Notes under the pieces: model-generated
The model's input: only the letters and a program-made list of their open reading frames with translations
Told to the model about the DNA's origin: nothing
Databases searched by the model: none
Assembly: GCF_018373095.1 (NCBI RefSeq)
Contig: NZ_JAHAHT010000110.1
Span: 1-5,655 of the forward strand
DNA from: Haemophilus parahaemolyticus
GTDB lineage: Bacteria > Pseudomonadota > Gammaproteobacteria > Enterobacterales > Pasteurellaceae
DNA: 5,655 nucleotides
Direction: 5' to 3'
Program-made: the position numbers and the translations under genes
In this document: one piece after another, positions 1 through 4,865 of the stretch
Layout: the number at the start of each line of letters is the position of its first letter
Numbering within the stretch: the stretch's first letter is position 1

Positions 1-312
1 GCTAGTAATTGTGCCGTAGGGAATTTGGCGGAGGATTTTCCAAACCGATTGTTGGAATGCGGTACCTTGCGGGGTAAGAAAATCTAAATGCTGAAAATCG
101 AGCTTTTCGCCTTGAAAATAGCGGTCTAAAATTTCGCGTGTTTTGCAAAAGATTTCATAAATTGCACCGCTTGTATTGCTAACGGGAATGAAATTTTCAA
201 TCTCAGTGGTAGACTGTTCTTCGTTAAACTCAATAGCAATTAGCCCTGTTTCTTTCGCGAGTAAGAGCAGATTGCCAACGGGAGAGGGGTAATATTGATA
301 GCAAATCGTCAT
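1..312 (-). CDS. ogt: Methylated-DNA--protein-cysteine methyltransferase, N-terminal part (cut by window edge)
   Basis: The reading frame starts at the ATG at 312-310 and stays open for 104 codons to the left edge. The protein begins MTICYQYYPSPVGNLLLLAK and reaches TPQGTAFQQSVWKILRQIPY followed by GTITS. The SPVG-(N)-L-L-L-A start and the 'G T x F Q x x V W x x L x x I P Y G' stretch are hallmarks of the O6-alkylguanine-DNA alkyltransferase family, just ahead of the DNA-binding helix. These suicide enzymes move a methyl group from O6-methylguanine or O4-methylthymine in DNA to their own cysteine. The PCHR active site lies beyond the window and cannot be checked. An AGGA sits about 12 nt before the start, immediately after the T-run of the fadL terminator, so the gene probably has its own promoter or depends on read-through. 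I recall the same fadL-ogt neighbour order in Haemophilus influenzae (ompP1-dat1). Family call is firm; ogt versus another paralogue is inferred. Confidence 0.88.
   Translation of the reverse strand, partial: MTICYQYYPSPVGNLLLLAKETGLIAIEFNEEQSTTEIENFIPVSNTSGAIYEIFCKTREILDRYFQGEKLDFQHLDFLTPQGTAFQQSVWKILRQIPYGTITS
166..174 (-). repeat. DNA uptake signal sequence, Apl type, inside ogt
   Basis: ACCGCTTGT on the plus strand is an exact ACAAGCGGT on the minus strand, followed by AATTT and then TTTTGCAAAA at the spacing of the extended uptake signal used by competent Pasteurellaceae of the Actinobacillus/Mannheimia group. It is read in frame as Thr-Ser-Gly in the alkyltransferase. Role known from the family: it marks DNA for preferential uptake. 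Confidence 0.85.
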
Positions 313-326
313 AATAAAAGAGATCC

Positions 327-360
327 TAAAAAAGGGCATGTAATAAGTTTACACGCCCTT
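327..360 (-). terminator. Rho-independent terminator of fadL
   Basis: On the minus strand AAGGGC, one mismatch, TGTAA, a 5-nt loop, TTACA, one mismatch and GCCCTT form an 11-bp stem, followed by six T residues (A328-A333 on the plus strand). It lies 32 bp past the fadL stop and before ogt, so it should separate the two minus-strand genes. The other side lacks an unbroken T-run, so it is probably one-way. Confidence 0.88.
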
Positions 361-391
361 GTTTTGCAATACTATGTTAAATTTGAGTAAA

Positions 392-1777
392 TTAGAAAGC
401 GTAATTTACATTTACACCATATAAGTTAGCTCTTGATTTGACATTAAATACACCATGCTTATCTTCTACAAAGCGGTTATTTGATCCACGAAGATGGGCA
501 AAACCAACATCTGTTGAAAGATTTGGAGTGAAGCGATAAGTCATACCTAAGCTATACCAAGTGCGGTCAGTATCTGGAATTGAAATAGATGGATTGTTAA
601 CGCTTGCATTTTCATCATGAGCAAGACCAACGCGTAAAGTTAATGCTTTATCTACATCATATGAAAGACCTAAGGCTACACGTGAAGCACTGCTATAGTT
701 CTCGATTTTGCTAAATAATTTATTACCCGTATTACCATAAGCATCTAGGCTAGCGAAACGCTCCCACTCTGTATATTTGTAGCTAAATTGTGCTGCTAAC
801 TTATCTGTTAATTTGTGATAAGTAGAGAATTCCCAATATGCTGGCAAGTGAAGTGTTAAACTACCAGGGATTTCTTGTCCTGCAGTGGCTACGCTAACAG
901 GCAATTGTATACCTAAAGTAGACAATTTAGAAATTAATGGATTTAAGGCCATTGGGAAAGCATTTGAATATTGCCCTTTAAATTTCACATTTACAGCTGA
1001 ATGATAGGCTACACCAATTCGGTTTCTTTCATTGATTTCATAAAGTAAACCTGCATTCCAACCAAAGCTCCATTTATCGCCACTTAAACGTGAAACTTCA
1101 GTGCTATTGTTCATTGTATTTAAAGTTGCAGCAGCATTAGTGAGTGGCACAGCTAAAGAAGGATTTGTTGCAAGTAAAGTAGCAATAGCTGGGTTTGTTG
1201 TTAAACTTGAAGATAATAATTTACCTGCAGCACCTAAATGGCGAACTACTTCAGCTTCAGAATAAATAGCATTTAAGCCTGTGCCTACGCTCAATCCATA
1301 ACCAACTTTATAAGCACTGCTTAAGTTTAAATTAACAGCTTTTAATTCGGTATTACCGCCAAATATTCCCGCATTGTAATCTGGTGAGAAACGAGATTTT
1401 AAGCCGTAGTTTACATTCATTCCCCCACCAATTGAGAAACGATCATTAATTGGTGTAGTAGCATATAGATTTGGCACGAGTGCACGAGGAATAATATTAT
1501 TTTGAGAGGCATTGTAAATGTGACCGAAAGTACCATTTACATTAATTTTTGCATCAACCACTACACCACCAGCTGAAATCTCTACACGATCAAACTTACT
1601 CATTAACGCAGGGTTTGTTGCAATAACTGATGCATTGTCAGCTGCTGCAGCTGCTCCCGCATAAGCAGTACCTAAACCTGATGTTGAAACTTCTGCTAAT
1701 TGGAATGCTGCTGCATTTACACCGCCTGCTACTAAAGTTAATGTTGAAGCAAGTAATGTTTTGGTAAATTTAGCCAT
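392..1777 (-). CDS. fadL: FadL/OmpP1-family outer-membrane long-chain fatty acid transporter
   Basis: This 461-residue protein matches the FadL family in length (E. coli FadL about 446, H. influenzae OmpP1 about 459, from memory). Residues 1-22 are a signal peptide ending GGVNA. The predicted mature start AAFQLAEVSTSGLG resembles the AGFQLNEFSSSGLG start of E. coli FadL. The conserved NPA motif of the N-terminal hatch is at residues 55-57 (ATNPALMSKFDR). The rest alternates like a beta-barrel and ends in Phe (YGVNVNYAF), the usual signal for outer-membrane insertion. Residues about 185-225 form an Ala/Thr/Asn-rich stretch that is likely an extracellular loop. The protein should let long-chain fatty acids, or similar hydrophobic compounds, diffuse across the outer membrane. 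The start is supported by AAAAGGAC 6 nt upstream. The gene is monocistronic, with its own promoter and terminator, and a FadR-like operator lies upstream. The exact substrate cannot be told from sequence. Confidence 0.92.
   Translation of the reverse strand: MAKFTKTLLASTLTLVAGGVNAAAFQLAEVSTSGLGTAYAGAAAAADNASVIATNPALMSKFDRVEISAGGVVVDAKINVNGTFGHIYNASQNNIIPRALVPNLYATTPINDRFSIGGGMNVNYGLKSRFSPDYNAGIFGGNTELKAVNLNLSSAYKVGYGLSVGTGLNAIYSEAEVVRHLGAAGKLLSSSLTTNPAIATLLATNPSLAVPLTNAAATLNTMNNSTEVSRLSGDKWSFGWNAGLLYEINERNRIGVAYHSAVNVKFKGQYSNAFPMALNPLISKLSTLGIQLPVSVATAGQEIPGSLTLHLPAYWEFSTYHKLTDKLAAQFSYKYTEWERFASLDAYGNTGNKLFSKIENYSSASRVALGLSYDVDKALTLRVGLAHDENASVNNPSISIPDTDRTWYSLGMTYRFTPNLSTDVGFAHLRGSNNRFVEDKHGVFNVKSRANLYGVNVNYAF
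559..567 (+). repeat. Hin-type uptake signal core within fadL
   Basis: AAGTGCGGT here is an exact match to the core of the other Pasteurellaceae uptake signal (Haemophilus influenzae type), followed by CA. All other uptake signals in the window are of the Apl type. It is read on the minus strand within the codons for DRTWYS of FadL. It may be chance or a relic. Confidence 0.45.
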
Positions 1778-1809
1778 GAATTGTCCTTTTGAAATCTTAA
1801 AATAGAAAT

Positions 1810-1838
1810 ATTATAGAGGGAAAAAATTGGCGGGAATT
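1810..1838 (-). promoter_or_regulatory. Probable fadL promoter
   Basis: The minus strand has a perfect TATAAT (plus coordinates 1815-1810) about 33 bp before the fadL start, giving a short leader that includes the AAAAGGAC ribosome site. The hexamer 17 bp upstream, AATTCC, is a poor -35, so the promoter may need an activator or lie elsewhere. A weaker alternative, TTGTTT (1886-1881) with TGCAAT (1863-1858) at 17-bp spacing, would put its -35 against the FadR-like box. Confidence 0.5.
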
Positions 1839-1884
1839 CTACGAAGTGAAATGATTGATTGCAACTCAAAAAGGGAGATCAAAC

Positions 1885-1901
1885 AAGTGTTCCGACCAGT
1901 T
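1885..1901. promoter_or_regulatory. FadR-like operator upstream of fadL
   Basis: The 17-mer AAGTGTTCCGACCAGTT matches the symmetric FadR target AACTGGTCCGACCAGTT at 15 of 17 positions; one half (CGACCAGTT) is perfect. FadR is the acyl-CoA-responsive regulator of fatty acid uptake and degradation in gammaproteobacteria and controls fadL in E. coli. The site is on the fadL side of the divergent region, about 110 bp before its start codon and about 70 bp upstream of the best -10. Whether it represses or activates cannot be told from position alone. Confidence 0.6.
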
Positions 1902-1940
1902 GAAAGGGAACTTCTGCCTACTTTTCTATTTCGTTTTAAG

Positions 1941-1969
1941 TTTAAATTTGCCTTCAAAACCTCTATAAT
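1941..1969 (+). promoter_or_regulatory. Possible upstream plus-strand promoter (toward iscR)
   Basis: TTTAAA (1941-1946) is followed after 17 bp by a perfect TATAAT (1964-1969). The -35 matches the consensus at 4 of 6. Transcription would start near 1976 and give a leader of about 140 nt for iscR, running through the 10-bp inverted repeat and the IscR box. It could give IscR-insensitive expression or a small RNA. AT-rich intergenic DNA throws up such matches by chance, so support is moderate to weak. Confidence 0.35.
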
Positions 1970-1982
1970 AGTAGGGAAATTC

Positions 1983-2016
1983 CTTATCATTTGGTGAAAC
2001 CTTTTAAAATGATAAG
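1983..2016. repeat. Perfect 10-bp inverted repeat in the fadL-iscR gap
   Basis: CTTATCATTT (1983-1992) and AAATGATAAG (2007-2016) are perfect inverted copies around a 14-nt loop that itself holds GGTGAAACC. It lies 17 bp upstream of the IscR box. It could be an unidentified operator or a hairpin in a longer leader RNA. TGATAA resembles Fur half-sites, but a full Fur box does not score well. Confidence 0.55.
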
Positions 2017-2032
2017 TTTAAAACTGTTCAAT

Positions 2033-2065
2033 ATACTTGACTAAAATAGTCAACTCCATCAAAAT
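2033..2065 (+). promoter_or_regulatory. iscR promoter with type-1 IscR binding site
   Basis: Positions 2033-2057 match the 25-bp type-1 IscR consensus (ATASYYGACTRWWWYAGTCRRSTAT) at 23 of 25 positions; the two half-sites read ATACTTGACT and AGTCAACTCC around AAAAT. The box contains the -35 TTGACT (2037-2042), and CAAAAT (2060-2065) lies 17 bp downstream as a 4-of-6 -10. Known from E. coli: [2Fe-2S]-IscR binds such sites and represses iscRSUA, and repression lifts when clusters are scarce. Binding here would block RNA polymerase directly. Confidence 0.85.
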
Positions 2066-2074
2066 TCAAGCACT

Positions 2075-2096
2075 TCCAATCTTTGATTGGATTTTT
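2075..2096 (+). terminator. Small hairpin plus T-run in the iscR leader (attenuator-like)
   Basis: TCCAATC (2075-2081), a TTT loop and GATTGGA (2085-2091) form a 7-bp hairpin followed by TTTTT (2092-2096), 20 bp before the iscR start. The shape is that of a weak intrinsic terminator. From the IscR-box promoter it would lie at the very 5' end of the mRNA and act more as a cap; from the promoter near 1964 it could attenuate or end a short RNA. Confidence 0.4.
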
Positions 2097-2116
2097 AATT
2101 AAATGAGGGCGAATTT

Positions 2117-2569
2117 ATGAGATTAACGTCAAGAGGGCGTTATGCGGTGACGGCAATTTTAGATATTGCCATTCACGGTAAAAAAGAGCCTGTCAGTCTT
2201 GCGGATATTGCAGATCGTCAAGCTATCTCACTTTCTTATTTAGAGCAGCTTTTTGCACAGCTTCGCCGTGAAGGTATTGTGTATAGCGTACGTGGACCAG
2301 GTGGCGGTTATAAGCTCGAAAAAGAGCCGAAAGAGATTACCGTTGGGATGATTATTGCGGCAGTGAACGAAAATGTGGACGTGACTAAATGTAAGGGAAG
2401 TGGTAATTGCCGTAACGATTCTCGCTGCTTAACTCATACGCTTTGGGAACGTTTAGAAGATCAAATCGGGCAGTTCTTAAACACCGTGTCGCTTGACGAT
2501 TTAGTTCAAGAAAATGCGGATCACGATTGTGGTAAGTCTCATTGCCACGAGCATCCGCATCAGCACTAA
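2117..2569 (+). CDS. iscR: Iron-sulfur cluster regulator IscR
   Basis: A 150-residue Rrf2-family transcription factor with the hallmark start MRLTSRGRYAVTAILDIA. The winged helix-turn-helix fills roughly residues 1-75: recognition helix SLSYLEQLF (38-46) with Glu43, the residue that sets DNA specificity in E. coli IscR, and wing RGPGGGY (59-65). The [2Fe-2S] ligands of E. coli IscR are all present at the same numbers: Cys92, Cys98, Cys104 and His107. It should sense cluster supply and repress its own operon through the box at 2033-2057; apo-IscR binds other sites. GAGG (2105-2108) precedes the start. It is first in the isc operon, 61 bp before iscS. Odd: the tail after residue 135 is DHDCGKSHCHEHPHQH, with six His and two extra Cys, unlike the longer, far less His/Cys-rich tail of E. 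coli IscR. Confidence 0.97.
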   Translation: MRLTSRGRYAVTAILDIAIHGKKEPVSLADIADRQAISLSYLEQLFAQLRREGIVYSVRGPGGGYKLEKEPKEITVGMIIAAVNENVDVTKCKGSGNCRNDSRCLTHTLWERLEDQIGQFLNTVSLDDLVQENADHDCGKSHCHEHPHQH

Positions 2570-2597
2570 AATATAAGCAAAGATTTCATTAAAAATA

Positions 2598-2606
2598 ACC
2601 GCTTGT
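2598..2606 (-). repeat. DNA uptake signal sequence, Apl type, between iscR and iscS
   Basis: An exact ACAAGCGGT on the minus strand, followed by TATTTTT and later TTTGC, matching the extended uptake signal. It is the main content of the 61-bp gap between iscR and iscS and ends 8 bp before the iscS ribosome site (AGGAG, 2615-2619). Confidence 0.85.
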
Positions 2607-2630
2607 AGCGAGTTAGGAGTAACTTAAAAA

Positions 2631-3857
2631 ATGTCAGTAAAATTACCTATTTACTTAGATTATGCGGCAACTACGCCAATGGACGAACGCGTTGCCCAAA
2701 AAATGATGCAATATATGACCAAAGATGGCATCTTTGGTAACCCTGCTTCACGTTCGCACAAATTTGGCTGGGAAGCAGAAGAAGCGGTTGATGTTGCACG
2801 TAACCAAATCGCAGACTTAATTGGTGCTGATGCACGCGAAATCGTGTTCACTTCAGGTGCAACCGAGTCAGATAACCTTGCAATTAAAGGTGCGGCACAC
2901 TTCTACCAAACTAAAGGTAAGCACATTATTACCGTGAAAACTGAACACAAAGCGGTGTTAGATACTTGCCGTCAGTTAGAGCGCGAAGGCTTTGAAGTGA
3001 CTTACTTAGACCCAGAAGAAGATGGCTTGCTCGATTTAGAAAAATTCAAAGCAGCTATTCGTCCAGATACTATCTTGGTTTCTGTTATGCACGTGAATAA
3101 CGAAATGGGTGTGATTCAAGACATCGCGGCAATCGGTGAAATCTGCCGTGCTAATAAAATCATTTTCCACGTTGATGCAACGCAATCTGTGGGTAAAGTG
3201 CCAGTAAATGTTCACGAATTAAAAGTAGATTTAATGTCATTCTCAAGCCACAAATTATACGGACCAAAAGGTATCGGCGGTTTATACGTTTGCCGTAAAC
3301 CTCGTGTGCGTTTAGAAGCAATTATTCACGGTGGTGGTCACGAGCGTGGTATGCGTTCAGGTACATTGCCAGTTCACCAAATTGTGGGGATGGGTGAAGC
3401 ATACCGTATCGCAAAAGAAGAGATGACCGAAGAAATGGCACGCTTAACCAAGTTACGTGATCGCCTATATAACGGCTTCAAAGATATTGAAGAAGTGTAT
3501 GTAAACGGCTCAATGGAACCAGGTAAACGTGTAGGCTCAAACTTAAACATTAGCTTCAACTTCGTAGAAGGTGAGTCATTAATGATGGCATTACGCGACA
3601 TTGCAGTTTCATCTGGTTCAGCTTGTACTTCTGCAAGTTTAGAGCCTTCTTATGTGTTACGTGCTATCGGTCGTGATGATGAATTAGCTCACAGCTCAAT
3701 TCGCTTCACATTAGGTCGTTGGACAACGGAAGAAGAAATTGACTACACTATCGAATTAGTGAAAAAAGCGATTGTGAAATTACGTGATCTTTCTCCACTT
3801 TGGGAAATGTTCAAAGAAGGCGTAGATTTAAGTAAAATTGAGTGGAATCACCACTAA
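2631..3857 (+). CDS. iscS: Cysteine desulfurase IscS
   Basis: A 408-residue class V PLP enzyme, nearly the length of E. coli IscS (404). It converts cysteine to alanine and passes the sulfur as a persulfide to IscU, and in relatives also to tRNA-thiolation and other acceptors. Visible residues: His106 (TEHK) stacking on the cofactor, Asp182 and Gln185 (VDATQS), the PLP Schiff-base Lys208 in SSHKLYGPKG, and the mobile active-site Cys332 in SSGSACTSASLEPS. The C-terminal SPLWEMFKEGVDL and final IEWNHH, part of the IscU docking region, are intact. Relative to E. coli there are two extra N-terminal residues and a two-residue insertion near 297-302 (EPGKRVG), both harmless to the fold. AGGAG lies 11 nt before the start. 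A 123-bp gap holding a palindromic element separates it from iscU. Confidence 0.98.
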   Translation: MSVKLPIYLDYAATTPMDERVAQKMMQYMTKDGIFGNPASRSHKFGWEAEEAVDVARNQIADLIGADAREIVFTSGATESDNLAIKGAAHFYQTKGKHIITVKTEHKAVLDTCRQLEREGFEVTYLDPEEDGLLDLEKFKAAIRPDTILVSVMHVNNEMGVIQDIAAIGEICRANKIIFHVDATQSVGKVPVNVHELKVDLMSFSSHKLYGPKGIGGLYVCRKPRVRLEAIIHGGGHERGMRSGTLPVHQIVGMGEAYRIAKEEMTEEMARLTKLRDRLYNGFKDIEEVYVNGSMEPGKRVGSNLNISFNFVEGESLMMALRDIAVSSGSACTSASLEPSYVLRAIGRDDELAHSSIRFTLGRWTTEEEIDYTIELVKKAIVKLRDLSPLWEMFKEGVDLSKIEWNHH

Positions 3858-3867
3858 TAAGATCAAC

Positions 3868-3959
3868 TTCCCTCTTTATTAAAGAGGGATTGAGGGAGAT
3901 TTGAAAAAATATCAACATCGGACAAATCTCCCCTACCCCCTCTTTACTAAAGAGGGGAA
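3868..3959. repeat. MITE/REP-like palindromic element between iscS and iscU
   Basis: Two arms of 36-37 bp (3868-3903 and 3923-3959) are inverted copies with one indel and about five mismatches, separated by a 19-nt loop. Each arm holds its own near-perfect hairpin: TCCCTCTTT-ATT-AAAGAGGGA and CCCCTCTTT-ACT-AAAGAGGGG. Both arms meet the loop at GGGAGATTTG / CAAATCTCCC. It encodes no protein I can support and no clear target-site duplication is seen. The structure resembles a non-autonomous mobile palindrome spread by a transposase encoded elsewhere, but I cannot name the family. As part of the isc mRNA it should fold into a long hairpin just before the iscU ribosome site (AGAGGA, 3966-3971), which could affect mRNA processing or the IscS:IscU ratio. 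Confidence 0.8.
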
Positions 3960-3980
3960 CTAAATAGAGGAAAATATAAA

Positions 3981-4364
3981 ATGGCATACAGTGAAAAAGT
4001 AATCGATCACTACGAAAATCCGCGTAATGTAGGTACATTCGACAAAGAAGCATCAGACATCGGTACAGGTATGGTTGGTGCACCTGCGTGTGGTGACATC
4101 TTACGCTTACAAATCAAAGTAAACGATGCTGGCATTATCGAAGATGCACGCTTTAAAGCCTACGGTTGTGGTTCTGCAATCGCTTCAAGCTCACTGATTA
4201 CTGAATGGGTAAAAGGTAAATCTTTAGAAGAAGCGGGTGCAATTACAAATAGCGACATCGCAGAAGAGCTAGAATTACCGCCTGTGAAAGTTCACTGCTC
4301 AATTCTTGCAGAAGATGCAATCAAAGCAGCAATCGCAGATTACAAAGAAAAACAAGGTAAATAA
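3981..4364 (+). CDS. iscU: Iron-sulfur cluster scaffold protein IscU
   Basis: A 127-residue U-type scaffold, about the usual length (E. coli 128). It receives sulfur from IscS and iron, assembles a [2Fe-2S] cluster, and passes it on with the help of HscA/HscB. The three ligand cysteines sit in their known contexts: Cys37 in PACGD, Cys63 in YGCGSAIASSS and Cys106 in VHCS, with Asp39 and His105 also in place. The HscA recognition motif LPPVK is at residues 99-103. The N-terminal MAYSEKVIDHYENPRNVG is canonical. AGAGGA lies about 9 nt before the start, directly after the palindromic element. It is followed by a 166-bp gap rather than the short spacing seen in E. coli, so iscA may be expressed less than iscU. 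Confidence 0.98.
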   Translation: MAYSEKVIDHYENPRNVGTFDKEASDIGTGMVGAPACGDILRLQIKVNDAGIIEDARFKAYGCGSAIASSSLITEWVKGKSLEEAGAITNSDIAEELELPPVKVHCSILAEDAIKAAIADYKEKQGK

Positions 4365-4368
4365 TTTA

Positions 4369-4414
4369 ACAAGCGGTTGATTTTGCAAAAATTTTGCGAA
4401 TTAAGACCGCTTGT
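4369..4414 (+). terminator. Inverted uptake-signal pair after iscU, possible terminator
   Basis: An exact ACAAGCGGT (4369-4377) faces its inverted copy ACCGCTTGT (4406-4414), with a 28-nt loop and ATTTTG after it. A nested hairpin GCAAAA-A-TTTTGC (4385-4397) lies in the loop. Head-to-head uptake signals are known to act as intrinsic terminators in Pasteurellaceae. Here it is inside the isc operon, 5 bp after the iscU stop, so it would at most reduce transcription into iscA. The T-run is interrupted, which argues for a leaky one. Both copies also match the extended uptake signal. Confidence 0.65.
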
Positions 4415-4417
4415 ATT

Positions 4418-4482
4418 TTGTAGGGGTGTCAGCTTGCCGACACACGCCTTTCGTGTGTGAAACAATGTTTCACACACTACAA
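4418..4482. repeat. 65-bp palindromic element between iscU and iscA
   Basis: The element is bounded by TTGTAG (4418-4423) and CTACAA (4477-4482). Inside are three hairpins: GTGTC...GACAC (4426-4443), ACACACG-CCTTT-CGTGTGT (4440-4458), and a perfect 11-bp stem GTGTGTGAAAC-AAT-GTTTCACACAC (4453-4477). The last two share 4453-4458 and cannot form together. ACAATGTTTC occurs at 4462-4471 and again nearby at 4479-4488 in partly matching form. No coding capacity is seen. The layout suggests a REP/MITE-type repeat, probably present elsewhere in the genome; that is inference. It fills most of the space before the iscA ribosome site (AGGA, 4520-4523). Confidence 0.7.
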
Positions 4483-4530
4483 TGTTTCGTAAAATATGAT
4501 TTTCTTCATTTAAGATATTAGGAATAGATT

Positions 4531-4854
4531 ATGGCAATTACATTAACAGAAACCGCCGCAAACCGCGTGCGTACTTTCCTTGAAAATCGTGGTAAAGGCA
4601 TTGGCTTACGCTTAGGCGTGAAAACCTCGGGCTGTTCAGGATTGGCGTATGTGTTGGAATTCGTTGATGTATTAAATGAAGACGATCAAATATTCGAGCA
4701 ACATGGCGTAAAAGTGATTGTGGACGAAAAAAGCCTCACTTACCTTGATGGCACGGAGTTAGATTTTGTGAAAGAAGGCTTAAATGAAGGCTTTAAATAC
4801 AGCAACCCAAATGTAAAAAATGAATGCGGTTGTGGTGAGAGTTTTAATGTGTAA
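4531..4854 (+). CDS. iscA: Iron-sulfur cluster carrier/assembly protein IscA
   Basis: A 107-residue A-type carrier, the same length as E. coli IscA. It binds iron or an iron-sulfur cluster and passes it to target apoproteins. The three conserved cysteines are present: Cys35 in TSGCSGLAYVLEF, and Cys99 and Cys101 in the C-terminal ECGCGESF. The start MAITLTETAA with AGGA 7 nt upstream is well supported. IscA is favoured over ErpA or SufA by the isc context, the length and the close match of the region LDFVKEGLNEGFKYSNPNVK to IscA. Its stop overlaps the hscB ribosome site, with 11 bp between the genes, so the two are tightly coupled; the larger gap is on the iscU side. Confidence 0.97.
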   Translation: MAITLTETAANRVRTFLENRGKGIGLRLGVKTSGCSGLAYVLEFVDVLNEDDQIFEQHGVKVIVDEKSLTYLDGTELDFVKEGLNEGFKYSNPNVKNECGCGESFNV

Positions 4855-4865
4855 GGGGTAAGAAA

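Noticed and set aside
468..478. ACAAAGCGGT as a further uptake signal in fadL
   Set aside because: Contains an extra A, so it is not an exact core; a similar near-match occurs in iscS near 2948.
2005..2023. Possible Fur box over ATGATAA
   Set aside because: Only about 11 of 19 positions match the Fur consensus, which is common in AT-rich DNA.
2660..2851. Minus-strand 63-codon ORF inside iscS
   Set aside because: Lies wholly within the conserved iscS frame and shows no family features.
3374..3601. Minus-strand 75-codon ORF inside iscS
   Set aside because: Antisense shadow of a strongly conserved coding region, without a ribosome site I trust.
3868..3959. CRISPR-like repeats
   Set aside because: Only one pair of inverted arms is present, with no regular direct repeats or spacers.
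3811..4083. Minus-strand 90-codon ORF across the iscS-iscU gap
   Set aside because: Antisense to the ends of iscS and iscU; its middle is just the palindromic element read as protein.
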